From the NCBI RefSeq assembly GCF_028640845.1, contig NC_080542.1:65609064-65673063 (forward strand): a DNA stretch of 64,000 bases, read 5' to 3'. The notes under the pieces are model-generated. The model had not been told where the DNA came from. It searched no databases and saw nothing but the letters and a program-made list of their open reading frames with translations. Numbering within the stretch: position 1 is the first letter of the stretch; the number at the start of each line of letters is the position of its first letter. The position numbers and the translations under genes are program-made. The DNA comes from Ahaetulla prasina. Taxonomy: Eukaryota > Chordata > Lepidosauria > Squamata > Colubridae. This document shows, piece after piece, positions 22,589 to 32,479 of the stretch.

Positions 22589-22866
22589 GGTAAAGGTAAA
22601 GGTTTCCCTCGCACATACGTGCTAGTTGTTCCGACTCTGGGGTGTGTGTGCTCATCTCTGTTTCAAAGCTGAAGAGCCAGCACTGTCCGAAGATGTCTCG
22701 GTGGTCATGTGGCCGGCATGACTCAACCCCAAAGGTGCACAGAACGCTGTTACCTTCCCACCAAAGGTGACCCCTATTTTTTTTCTACTTGCATTTTTTT
22801 ACATGCTTTCGAACTGCTAGGTTGGCAGAAGCTGGGACAAGTAACGGAACCTCACCCGGTTACACA
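22589..22866 (-). mobile_element. Sauria SINE lacking its tRNA-like head
   Basis: Minus-strand order is intact from 'cccggttactt'-type words through 'ctgccaacctagcag', 'gccggccacatgaccacc' and the ACCTTTACCTA tail at 22589. The 5' tRNA-like head is absent at the right edge, consistent with 5' truncation at insertion. A clear target duplication was not found. Confidence 0.88.
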
Positions 22867-24420
22867 TCCTGATAGAGTGTGGCTTTTTATTGGTTGATTG
22901 GGGTATTGATGGATGGCTATTAAGTCATTGTTTCTTTGCGCTGCTAAGTCTTGGCTCCTAAGTAGCTGTACTTGGTACTTGGAAGACTAAATATTTGGAG
23001 GACTAAAAGTCTTCTAGGCCCAGTGAATGACCCAGATTGTATCCTGCAACATTATCCTGGGACATGTATATTTGCTTTCGTTCATGACAGAACACCTTTA
23101 TTTACATATGAGCTTTATCTGAGTGGGGAGAAAAATCTTTTTTTCTTAGAGCTTTAAGATTTTGTAAGGGTATTTGTATTTGTGCTATTTATTTACAAAC
23201 AATGACAGTGTTTTCAAGTTTGCATCATGCAGCAAATGTAGGGCAGGTCCAAGAATGGATGTAGTTTATAATCTCAATACATTTGATGGCAGATCTCACA
23301 TTTGAATTCTCATAGTATCATTTTCTTTTCCTTATCTATTCCATAGATAAGATTCTATTGAATCTTATGGCGAAACAGTATTAAATTAACAGTATTAAAT
23401 TAATGTGAGTTACCAGTCTCCCGTAACATTATTTTCATTATTTCCCTCTCTTCTTCCTTCCAGTATCCCTAATAGTGAAATTTAAGTTTGTGGAATGGAA
23501 GCATACTTTTTTTCTGGTCGTCTGTAGGGAATAGCCAGATATATATATTCCTAATTATTTAGTTTTCTAAAATATCCGATATTATAATAAACACAACTTT
23601 TGAACAAGAAGTTCAGAGTGACACTATTAATTTTGGATTAAGTTTAAAAAAGAAACTTTCTTAGATCCACATATGGGTTTAGACAAGAGTTATTATCTAT
23701 GCATGATTTTAGTAATAAATTCACAGTCTATACTATCACATTTTACAATGCCCTAAATCTAATTTGAAACAAATTCATTGTGTTAGCCTTGTATAATTAC
23801 TGCATATGTTAATGTACATAATTATTTGTTATTAATTTTTCTGTAATTCTCCTGCCTAATTTGTTTTGACAATGCTTAAAAGAGATTGTTAATGATATCC
23901 ATGCATTCTGTACAAATTACTAGATAATTCCAGCAAAATTAGTTATTAATAGAATTGTTTATTTAAAAAGTGTTTACAAATGTCAATTGTGATGTATCCT
24001 CATTAATCATATATATAATCAAGAGGTAATTTTGCCTAATAATGTATGATATGTGGGAATCTTTTCCTGTGTTCTCCCTCTCTCAAAATTGGTATCAATG
24101 AAACACCAGCATCAGGAATAGGTAGCATTACTGCCATTAAAAGATCAGTTTTCTTGGTGCTGCCTTGTTCCAGGGGATACACACACACACAGATTTCTAA
24201 ATTGGAAATGCCCTGGTGATTTCCTCCCAAGTACTAACTAATCTTAATTTTTAAACTCAGAGAATATTGGTTACTTGTTGTTTCTTGTTCCCTGAGAAAA
24301 AGCAGGGTACAATAATTACTTAACAATACTAGAATGTCATTGCTTCTATAATTAGTATTATTATTATTATTAGTCATGAACCAATTAAAATAATGTTAAT
24401 CTCAGAATGGATTTAGGTAT
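22867..24420. other. AT-rich intergenic DNA, nothing recognised
   Basis: No repeat ends or long frames. A short CA run occurs near 24180. Confidence 0.45.
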
Positions 24421-24662
24421 ACCATGTTTTCCTGAAAATAAGACCTCCAAAATAAGTGCTTGGCCTTATTTTTGGGGAGGTCTTATTATTTTGGGCGCGT
24501 GGAGCAAGATGGGGCTCCTCTTGCTATCTTACCTGATTTCCAACTCTGTTTAAATATTTTTGGGGAGGGCTTATTTTCGGGGGCAGGCTTATTTTAGCGC
24601 ATGCACTCAAAAGCCGGATTGGCTTATTATCAGGGGTGTCTTATTTTCAGGGAAACAGGGTA
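24421..24662. mobile_element. Mariner-like miniature element (242 bp)
   Basis: The left end TACCATGTTTTCCTGAAAATAAGACC and right end GGTGTCTTATTTTCAGGGAAACAGGGTA are long inverted repeats with few mismatches, both beginning or ending with TA, the target dinucleotide used by Tc1/mariner elements. The interior repeats 'ttattttcggggg' words. No transposase is encoded. The superfamily call rests on the TA edge and terminal style. Confidence 0.72.
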
Positions 24663-24784
24663 GTAATATTTCCCTACTTCTCATTTTTAGAAAAAGAGGT
24701 GAGATTTTATTACATTCTTTTATCTTAATTTTTTCCAAGTCTGTACTGCTATATGTCTGGTTAACTCTGCACATTGCAGATCTA

Positions 24785-24860
24785 CAAACAGAATAACAGA
24801 TAAGAGTTGAAAGGGACCTAGTCCAAACCCCTATTCAAGTAGGAGACCCATTAAATGGCT
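24785..24860 (-). mobile_element. CR1 LINE 3' fragment
   Basis: The words 'agttgaaagggacctagtccaa' and 'caagtaggagaccc' are the reverse complement of the CR1 3' end (compare 5280-5650). Only about 75 bases remain. Confidence 0.65.
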
Positions 24861-26076
24861 GTTAAATCGAATGCTTAATTGATCCATTCCCTCCCCCCAC
24901 TTTTTTTTTTCTTTTGAAGATGGGAACTACGTAAGTTCTTTTCCGTCCTCTGGTAGTTTCTAGGTGCAACAGGATCTTTAAAGATATGAAACTTTAAAAT
25001 GGTTCTAAAATCATTTCTGCCAGCCAATGAAGCAATATTTCTTAAAAGTATGGTGTTAGGACCCCGATGGTGTCTCAAAGATTCTCTCGAAGCCAATCAA
25101 AATTATTTGCCAGCTTATGTTGAAAAATAATATCCATCAAATGAGAAGTGGTAGTGGCAGCAAAGGTGTCAGTTTTAATTTTTAATATAATAAATTTTGA
25201 TAAATACAACCCATAGAAAGAAAAGTTATTTTGAGGTCCTCCATAATGTTTAAAAATGAGAAGGGGCCTGAGAGAAAAAAAAATCAAGAAATATTAAGAA
25301 GTATAGTTTGTTTCTTTTCCATGGGAACACAACCTTAGTCGGGAAAGAATAAATGGCATTCCTTATTGCAAAAAAGATTATGGATTTCAATCAAGTCAAT
25401 TTACAGCACCAACAGACAGGATGATCGTGGAGTTTTAATTCTAGAAAAGTATTTGAGGCCCAAGAGTAAAAATGTAGCATTTTTCTGCAACCTTGTCTTT
25501 TAAAAAGACTACATTTTTCCTAGAACTACATACAATGTTGGAGGCTTATTGGGATGATGGGAATAATGAGTCACTTTGTTACTGGGTCACTAGTACAGAG
25601 TGTACCATAATTTGGAGACAGGCCTAAAATAAGCAGTATTTTGAATTTTGGAAGAAGACTTCTTTTCTTTAGCCAATTCCTAATTTGACAAAGCAAGTAA
25701 AGTAGGCTTCTAAGAAGGTATGCAATTATAGGTATTACACACTTGAAGAGAAAATTTTCTGAAAAGTGAATAAACTTTTCACATAGTAATTCCGTAGTAA
25801 TTCCTAAGAAAAGATCTTCAGTTATTAGAAATTAGAGAACCACCGAGCTCTAAAACAAAAATACTGAAAGCTTTACTGATGAAAAACAAAAACAAAATGG
25901 GAATATGGGTAAAAGAGATTTAATATCTTAGTGAATTTATTAATATGGACATTCTTATTTGCACTAGAAATCATTAACAGAGCTTGGCAGTTGGCCACTC
26001 CTGAGTGATTTCTAGTGTAATAGAGCTTATATACCTTTAGCATGGTAATTAAAGAGATAAAGCACTCCCAAAAGTA
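24861..26076. other. AT-rich intergenic DNA, nothing recognised
   Basis: No gene, SINE or terminal-repeat structure could be supported. Confidence 0.45.
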
Positions 26077-26160
26077 GATTGTTGTTGTTGTTGTTAGTTG
26101 CAAAATCATGTCCAACCCATTGCGACCCCAAGGACAACGTTCCTCCAGGCTTTCATGTCC
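26077..26160 (-). mobile_element. RTE/BovB-type LINE 3' tail
   Basis: Read on the minus strand this is 'ggggtcgcaatgggttggac' followed by an (AAC)n tail, the usual 3' end of RTE/BovB LINEs and the SINEs they mobilise. Only the last 80 or so bases are present. Confidence 0.6.
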
Positions 26161-26739
26161 TCAATCAATCAAAATTGCACTAAGGCTTTATTACTGAAAG
26201 TGGAAAGTATGCAAGAATTTACTAAAAAAATGGAGGAGAATAGTTTGTTTTCATGCTTTATCAAATTTATTTCCTGCTTTTTCAATATTAAAACAATTAC
26301 AGCACAGGATATAATTCATTCTGTAGTTCATTGGATACTTATTTCCGTTGTCCCCGACAAATAACTTTATTCACATTTCACATCAAAAATGAATTTTTCC
26401 TCCTACATTTGATCCTAAATTTTGATAGAAAAGAGTTATTTAAGTCAAACATGACTCTTATGACAATTGTAGTATTTGGTGAGATCTTAAAACAAGATTT
26501 TTATTGCACTTTGTAGAGCTATTTGCCTAGGTTAATGAAGTCTTAAAAAGAAAGGAAAATAGAAGTTAGGTTCTACATAAATATGGATGCCGAATTGCTC
26601 TCGGTGGAAGAACATAGAATGCAGGCCTAAATATGGCATTAGATTATGTTGCTTCTAAAGCTTAATAGTCCCTCAACACCAATCCTATCTTATTTAGAAA
26701 TATATTTGGCCCTTATATGCACTTGCATCATACATTGAA

Positions 26740-26905
26740 ATGATTGGCCAGTGACATCACTGTTGCCTGGGGGATGCCCAGTTGGGGGCTCTTTTCATGT
26801 AGCTAGCAGGAGCTGGAGCAAAAGAGGTTAACTCACTCCATCCCACGGCAACACGAATCTCAAATACGAGTTCCAACCCAGCGTCCTAACCATACGAGCC
26901 ATTAT
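26740..26905 (-). mobile_element. Candidate tRNA-derived SINE
   Basis: On the minus strand the segment opens with TGGCTCGTATGGTTAGGACGC, close to a pol III A-box and D-arm. An element resembling a B-box (GATTCGTGTTG, 7 of 11 consensus positions) follows 44 bases after the A-box start, the spacing of a tRNA. I do not recognise the body. It could be an unfamiliar SINE or a decayed tRNA gene; the B-box mismatches argue against a functional tRNA. Confidence 0.35.
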
Positions 26906-28484
26906 AACAGAATTTTAACTTACTCTCCAGTTAGTGTGTGCTTGGAATAAAAGAATCAAAGTACCAGAGACAGAGAAACATGATAGTTGATGCTTAGAAA
27001 ATAGTAATTGTACAAATGTAGAATTTTCAAGGTCCAAACATACCCTAATTTAATTAAACAAATGGTACATTCTGTTTTAAACTAGAAACATTTTCCAGCA
27101 TGCACAAATTATCTAGCTTTCTTATTATGTATTTTATATTCACACACATATACTGTACATAGATAACAAAAAGACAGAAATGAAGTGAAATATTTAACAT
27201 ATAACATTATATATCAATTGCTTGAATAATTTCATTCGGGCATGAAACAGAAGAATATTATGCCATTTACTTTGCATCAAGAGAGGTACCTACAATTTTT
27301 ATTTAATATATTATCGGTGTCCTTTCTCTTATATAGTGATGTTCCTTTGCTGCCCCCTACTGCAGACCATAGCATCATTTTCCAAGACCTCTGATTCTGA
27401 CAAATAAGTGGAATGAAATCATAGACTGTAACTTTCCCAAAGTTAGATAGTAGTAATACTAATTTCTTCATATCAATCATCTCAGTAAGTTTAATATATT
27501 AGTATAAATTAGTGAATACTATTTATTATTTTCTAGCTGCAGAAGGCTTTTTAATATTTTTTAATAAATTTCTACCCAAGAATCTGTAAAAAAGCTTTTT
27601 TGCTTGCAAAAAGCTGCCCTAAATACCAATCATTAAATTAGAAATAAGGGAATACACACTGAAGATCAATAACAGTCAGAATTATTGTAAGCTAAATATG
27701 GAAGTTGAAAAAAACATTTGTTCTCTGGAAGAAGGTAATGAAAGTGTCATAGATATGTCCATGAAGAAGGGAGAATTGAAACTCCCAAGGCTGGAAACTA
27801 AGAATCAGAGATCAGAGCAGATCATGATCAAAACAGGATGCAGCTCCCCTCCATATCAAGATTTTTTTTTAAAAGGCAATAATTTCATTATTATATAAAC
27901 ATGGAAGAAAGAGAGGCAAGATTTGAACCCCAACATGGATTGATAGGTTCTGCAATAGCTGATTATCTTTCTAACTAAGAGTGCCTTGTGTTAGTAATAA
28001 AACTTTCTACCCAAGTCTTAACTTCAATTCCTCTACTATTTAGCTCCAGAATGCTGTTTGAGTTTCTAGAGAACAATTATTGTTGTGCCCTGAGTGTCCT
28101 ATCAGCTTGACTCACAGGAGACTACCTGGTTACTACTTGTGATTCTTAGGAAGTAAGTTGCCAGTCTTACAACAGTGGAAAGTCTCTAGTAATTTTCTCT
28201 ATTATTCCTTCATTTAAATTAAGCTTTTTTCTGGGTAAAGGATTAAGTTTAAAGAACTATGCCTTTTAGCCTTAAAGTTTCAAAGACGCTTGAAGGGCAT
28301 AAAAATATTCTACATTTGAAGGATTAAAATACAGATTTGTTCTCAGGTGTATACACCATCTGATCAGGATTAATGATAAAAAAAATCTGAATTAATGGTT
28401 AAACACACACATAGGTCTGCTGCCATCCATCAGTCTTTGTAAAAATGGCATCTACAACATAATGCTCTATTTGTATTTTTGAAC
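26906..28484. other. AT-rich intergenic DNA with one weak SINE-like stretch
   Basis: Around 27925-27990 the minus strand reads 'ggggttcaaatcttgcctct', like the B-box neighbourhood of MIR-type SINEs, but no A-box or tail could be placed. The remainder shows nothing recognisable. Confidence 0.35.
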
Positions 28485-28870
28485 AGGTAATCCTTGACTT
28501 ACAATAGTTCATTTAGTGACCACTCAAAGTTACAATGGCACTGAAAAAGGTGACATGGCAGTTTTTCACACTTACGACCATTGCAGCATCCCCACGGTCA
28601 CGTGATCAAAATTCAGATGGTTGAATTATCTCGCACTTATGACGGTTGTAGTCTCCCATGGTCATGTGATCCCCTTTTGCAAACTTCTGACAAGCAAAGT
28701 CAGTGGGGAGGCCAGATTCACTTAACAAACGTGTTACTAACTTAACAACTGCAGTGGTTCACTTAACAAATGTGGCAAGAAAAGTTGTGAAATGGGGCAA
28801 AACTCACTTAATAAATTTCTCACCTAGCAACGTACATTTTGGGCTCAATTGTGGTCATGACGAGGAGAGG
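28485..28870 (+). mobile_element. Palindromic DNA-transposon-like repeat (GGTAATCC type)
   Basis: It starts CAGGTAATCCTTGACTTAC, runs through repeated 'ttcacttaacaa' and 'catggtcatgtgatc' words, and ends near 'caattgtggtcatgacgagga'. That ending is a degraded inverted relative of the start, so the element is a long imperfect palindrome. Diverged copies lie at 4271 and 7881. No target duplication was identified. Confidence 0.55.
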
Positions 28871-29054
28871 CAAGGCTGGGCATTACAATGAGTGGCTAGG
28901 AGGAGAGGGGTGAGATAGAGGTGGGCTTGGCAAGGGAGGCTGGGTGAGACGAACATGAGTGATGTCAAGTTGGCCATGACTACCCAGCCACACCTACCCA
29001 GCTGGTCATTAGAGCAAAGAAACAGTTGTTAAATTATTTGAATCCACCACTGGG
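28871..29054 (+). mobile_element. hAT element right part
   Basis: The segment ends TTTGAATCCACCACTG at 29054, a hAT-type terminus. It contains 'catgagtgatgtcaagttggcc', 'ctacccagccacacctaccc' and 'ggtcatta', shared with the right part of the element at 43925-44708 and, inverted, with 4545-5060. No left end is present; the adjoining GGTAATCC repeat may have inserted into it. Confidence 0.5.
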
Positions 29055-29540
29055 TTGGTAAGTTTATTGGGAAGAAGAGACTGAAGTCACAGTTGTTTTT
29101 TTTAACAATTAACAACAGCCAGAGACATTGAAATTATTAAAAAGAATGGGAATATTGAAAAATTAAAAGGATTATTACCTGCATTTATCATCCTTACTCT
29201 TTTTATAAACTGAAACATTATTTTTGATTAATTTGTTTGGAGACAAATTAATTAAAAGGTTTGGAAACTTTGTGTTACAGAATGAATAATTGAAGACAAA
29301 ATGATGAAGTTGGCAGGTTAGATATTATATGATTTGCTGACTGGAGGAAATAGCCATAAAAGATTTTTTTAAAAAATAAGATACAGATTTTTAAATGGGT
29401 AAGAATAAATAAAATGAAAGGTACGTAAATAATAACAAGCTACATGAAAATAGAGATGCAAAACTGAACTGATTCTTATCATTTGAGTTGCAAGTCAGGC
29501 ATATGAACAGAATTCTCCCCACAGAGTGTAATAATCTCTG
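29055..29540. other. AT-rich spacer, nothing recognised
   Basis: No feature could be supported here. Confidence 0.4.
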
Positions 29541-29545
29541 AACAG

Positions 29546-29576
<31 letters not shown>

Positions 29577-29735
29577 TTGTTTATATTTATATACCGCCCT
29601 ATCTCCCAAAGGACTCAGGGCGGTTTACAGGCATTTAAAAACAAAAAATACAATAAATACAATTCTAAAAACAATTAAAAAACTTATTCAAAAGCCTTAA
29701 TTAAAAATAAAAAAAGTTCTCAGATTGTTTGTAGA
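29541..29735 (-). mobile_element. L2-like LINE 3' end with (TTTA)n tail
   Basis: On the plus strand a (TTTA)n run at 29547-29580 precedes 'ataccgccctatctcccaaagg' and 'actcagggcggtttac'. This is the reverse complement of the 3' end of the L2-like element at 57461-59546 ('aaccgccctgagtccttcggg' then (AATA)n). The copy is heavily 5'-truncated and carries no ORF. Confidence 0.88.
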
Positions 29736-29841
29736 AATATTGTGTTTTACCAATAAAAATGATTAGCATGGCATGAAAAATCAATATACAATTAGAAGCT
29801 TCTGCAAGCTCAAAGCATTGATCCACTGAGATTCTTGCTCT

Positions 29842-30279
29842 CTACAAATGATTTGCTGATCTCAGTTTGCCTAACGGCATCTTCTGGATAAATTTGTTCA
29901 ATTCCTTTACTAGATCTAGGGGAGCATTGATTTCCGGGATGATAACATGTGTGTGATAATCATGAAAATGTTGCAGTTGATGTCCTTCTGACTTTGATGC
30001 TTCTTTGCAGCAGACACTAAGTGGGAACTTTCCATCACTCTTACTGCAGCTGGTTTCCCCTTCCATATGGTTCTTACATTTCCTAACATTCTTGAGTATT
30101 CTGTGGATGGAATTATAAATTAAATAGTCATCTAGAATAACTAGTTGGTTACTGGAGGGTCTGTAATATTGCAAAGGTGAACAGGCTATATATGTATCAT
30201 AGCTGCATGCTTTGAAACTTTTGCAGCTGTACATATGGCCATGGATCTGGTAAAGACAATGTGAGGACATATTTGGCAT
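29842..30279 (-). CDS. Unassigned 145-codon ORF, possible host exon
   Basis: This is an ATG-to-stop frame of 145 codons in AT-rich, repeat-free DNA, where stops are frequent by chance, so its length is notable. The composition looks protein-like: mixed residues, a Cys-rich middle, and a C-terminus containing PLDLVKELNKFIQKMP that would form an amphipathic helix. There is no signal peptide or membrane segment. I do not recognise it. A CpG island about 0.8 kb upstream on the same strand has a donor-like CAAAAAAG/GTAGGT, and an AG (GATAGGCAG) lies just before the ATG, so it could be the coding exon of a two-exon gene. The polypyrimidine tract before that AG is poor. It may equally be chance or a pseudogene. 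Confidence 0.25.
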   Translation of the reverse strand: MPNMSSHCLYQIHGHMYSCKSFKACSYDTYIACSPLQYYRPSSNQLVILDDYLIYNSIHRILKNVRKCKNHMEGETSCSKSDGKFPLSVCCKEASKSEGHQLQHFHDYHTHVIIPEINAPLDLVKELNKFIQKMPLGKLRSANHL

Positions 30280-30280
30280 C

Positions 30281-30990
30281 TCTGACCACTGCCTATCTAG
30301 TTGAGCTCTTCAAAAATCTAAGTTATTTTTATTTATTTATTAAATTTCTACGACTCTTGGCAGCTCACAAGATATACACGTAAAATTCTCCAAGTACCCA
30401 TTTCCCATTCTCTACAACTGTTTCAGACATGTACAAACACCTAAACTGTGTTCATGGCCTTGGACAACCAATTCAGTCATTTAACATTAGTTTCCGTGAA
30501 TTTATTACAGTATGATTTGCTTAAAATCATTGTAGAAAAATATAGATCTGCAAATACCGGTAATTGCAGATTATACCAAGATATTCAAAACAGTAAAAGC
30601 CTCTGAGAATTTATTTCCAAAGTACAGACACTAAACCTAATTTTTAAATTGTTGCAGAAGAGAGAGGCCACATAAGCGTTTTAGGGAAACAAGGGAGAAA
30701 TGGTCCTTAATGGTCCGTAAAATAGTTCTTAGGAATACAGATCTAGGACTGAAAAAGTTTTGGCCGTGGCCTGAAATTTTGTGCTCCAGAGCTGTTAAAC
30801 CTGAATTTAGAAGAAAGCCTGTAATTTATTCTTCCAATTGCAAGATACGGTTGTACCTTTGGTTTGTCGCATGGCTTGTCGCTATGCTAGCAGCATTGCG
30901 GAGGCTTAAGTACGTGCAATGCTTGTTTCAAATGTCTCAGTGCCTTCCTGACTTGGAATAATTAAAGGCCCACGAACGGGCAGCCAGGCA
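30281..30990. other. Spacer between the orphan ORF and the CpG island
   Basis: It holds only short unassigned frames, the longest 83 codons at 30710-30961 on the plus strand. No repeat is recognised. It would be intronic if the ORF to the left and the CpG island to the right belong to one gene. Confidence 0.3.
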
Positions 30991-31059
30991 GGTTGACAGT
31001 AGCAACTTTTTCCACGAGACATCCTCCATTCTAAAGGTGGTGCTTTTCTCACACAACCT

Positions 31060-31425
31060 ACCTTTTTTGCTTCGGTTTCTCGGCAATAGGCACAGCCTTC
31101 CTTCCACTTCCTCTCCGGCGGCTACCGGCACTGTTACAAATCAAATGCCGAGTCGCTGATTACCGTGGCGATCGATGTGATCGCTCTCTCACTTCTTCTA
31201 CACGCAGCGTCGGCGGCGCGCCAGTGCAAAAGGAACATTTGGAGAAATGCACGCCTGGGAAGGTGAGCCGGCGACATCAGGTTATCTGCAGAGCGAAATG
31301 CTTCACCTGCCCCTTTGCTTATTAATTCTTTCGTGTTTTCTGTAAGGGGCGAGAGGCATGCTATAGTTTCAAGAGACAGCGGTAGCGGCGGCGGCGATGG
31401 TTTTTGCAAACTGTACAATTACTCG
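31060..31425. promoter_or_regulatory. CpG island, candidate promoter
   Basis: I count 29 CpG dinucleotides in about 365 bases, in a window where unique DNA is otherwise almost CpG-free. No repeat family accounts for them. On the plus strand an ATG-containing segment ends in GGGAAG/GTGAGC, a strong donor-like site (GT at 31263-31264). On the minus strand CAAAAAAG/GTAGGT (GT at 31060-31061) is also donor-like. Either strand, or both, could be transcribed from here. The (CGG)-type run near 31380-31396 is typical of promoter islands. No TATA box is evident. Confidence 0.55.
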
Positions 31426-31479
31426 CCAGTAAATCCCTCTGAGATCCCTGCGATTTATCCCTAAGAACAGCGTATAGGA

Positions 31480-32462
31480 ACTTGGATCTTGACCCTAGGT
31501 AGTGTTTTTTTGTAGCGTCTTAACGTTTCTTTTGATTTCTGCTTCTCTCCTCTTTCACAACCTGTCGAGGGATAAAGTGAAAGCGTAGAGGCTCTTCCTG
31601 TCCTTAATTAAGAGAGGCCTCCGGTGATCTTGACGGATCTTAATTTCTACAGCGAGGTCCTGAGCTTCAGACCTGCCGCGAAATTACGTGTTAACTTTCT
31701 CAGTCCTGATCTCATTAGAAACAGGAGAAGCGGGCTTTTCAGTTTATCGTATGAACTTGGGCAGGAATTTAATCCCTCTGCCCCCTTTTTCCAAATATAT
31801 CACAACTCAGACCACTGTATACCCTCCAACACATCCTTTGATAAAGAAGACTGTGGTTGCCAGTGAGGGATGTTTTGGCTTCAAGGAAGAGATACGTTGA
31901 TCTGTTTTATAAATAATAATTCAGATTTCCCCAAATGCATCCAAGGTGGATTCAAACAAACAAGTTTATCACTTGTCAGAGAAATTCAGGGGCATTATGG
32001 GGAAAAAACCTGGAAATACCATGAATGAATTCTCTCTCAAGCAGGATGGTGTTTTTTTTAAAAAAAATCAATTAAATTTCTAGATTTCAATATCAAAGAA
32101 AGAAACCAAAGAATGTTAAATGTTTGCATTAGCACTTGATGAGGGGACTGCATTTTAAGCTTCTTATGCTATTTTTTTTCTAACATAATTGTCACCTTGC
32201 TTTTATTAGTCTCCTAAAGATAGAAATGGAGCGGGTAGCAATTGACTCAAAAATCCAAAATGAAAACAACAAATCCCAGATGCAAAGAAAGGCAGATTAA
32301 TCTGAATACATTTGTCCTGTATCTTAATTGATTATTATGTATTATTTTTTACATGAAAAGAGCGCTATAACATTTTTACAGAGGTATTCTTTTTGAACTC
32401 TAGTTAGTTGAACTAGTACGACATGAAATTAGAACAGGGCAGATTGAAATTAAACTCCCAAG
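31480..32462. other. Sequence downstream of the CpG island, nothing firm
   Basis: Two overlapping plus-strand frames (31624-31866 and 31688-31900) lie here without motif. The rest is AT-rich. If a gene is transcribed rightward from the CpG island this would be its first intron. Confidence 0.3.
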
Positions 32463-32479
32463 ACAATATTGGTAATGTT

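Noticed and set aside
31624..31900. Two overlapping plus-strand ORFs of 70-80 codons after the CpG island
   Set aside because: They overlap in different frames, neither starts in the island, and neither has a motif.
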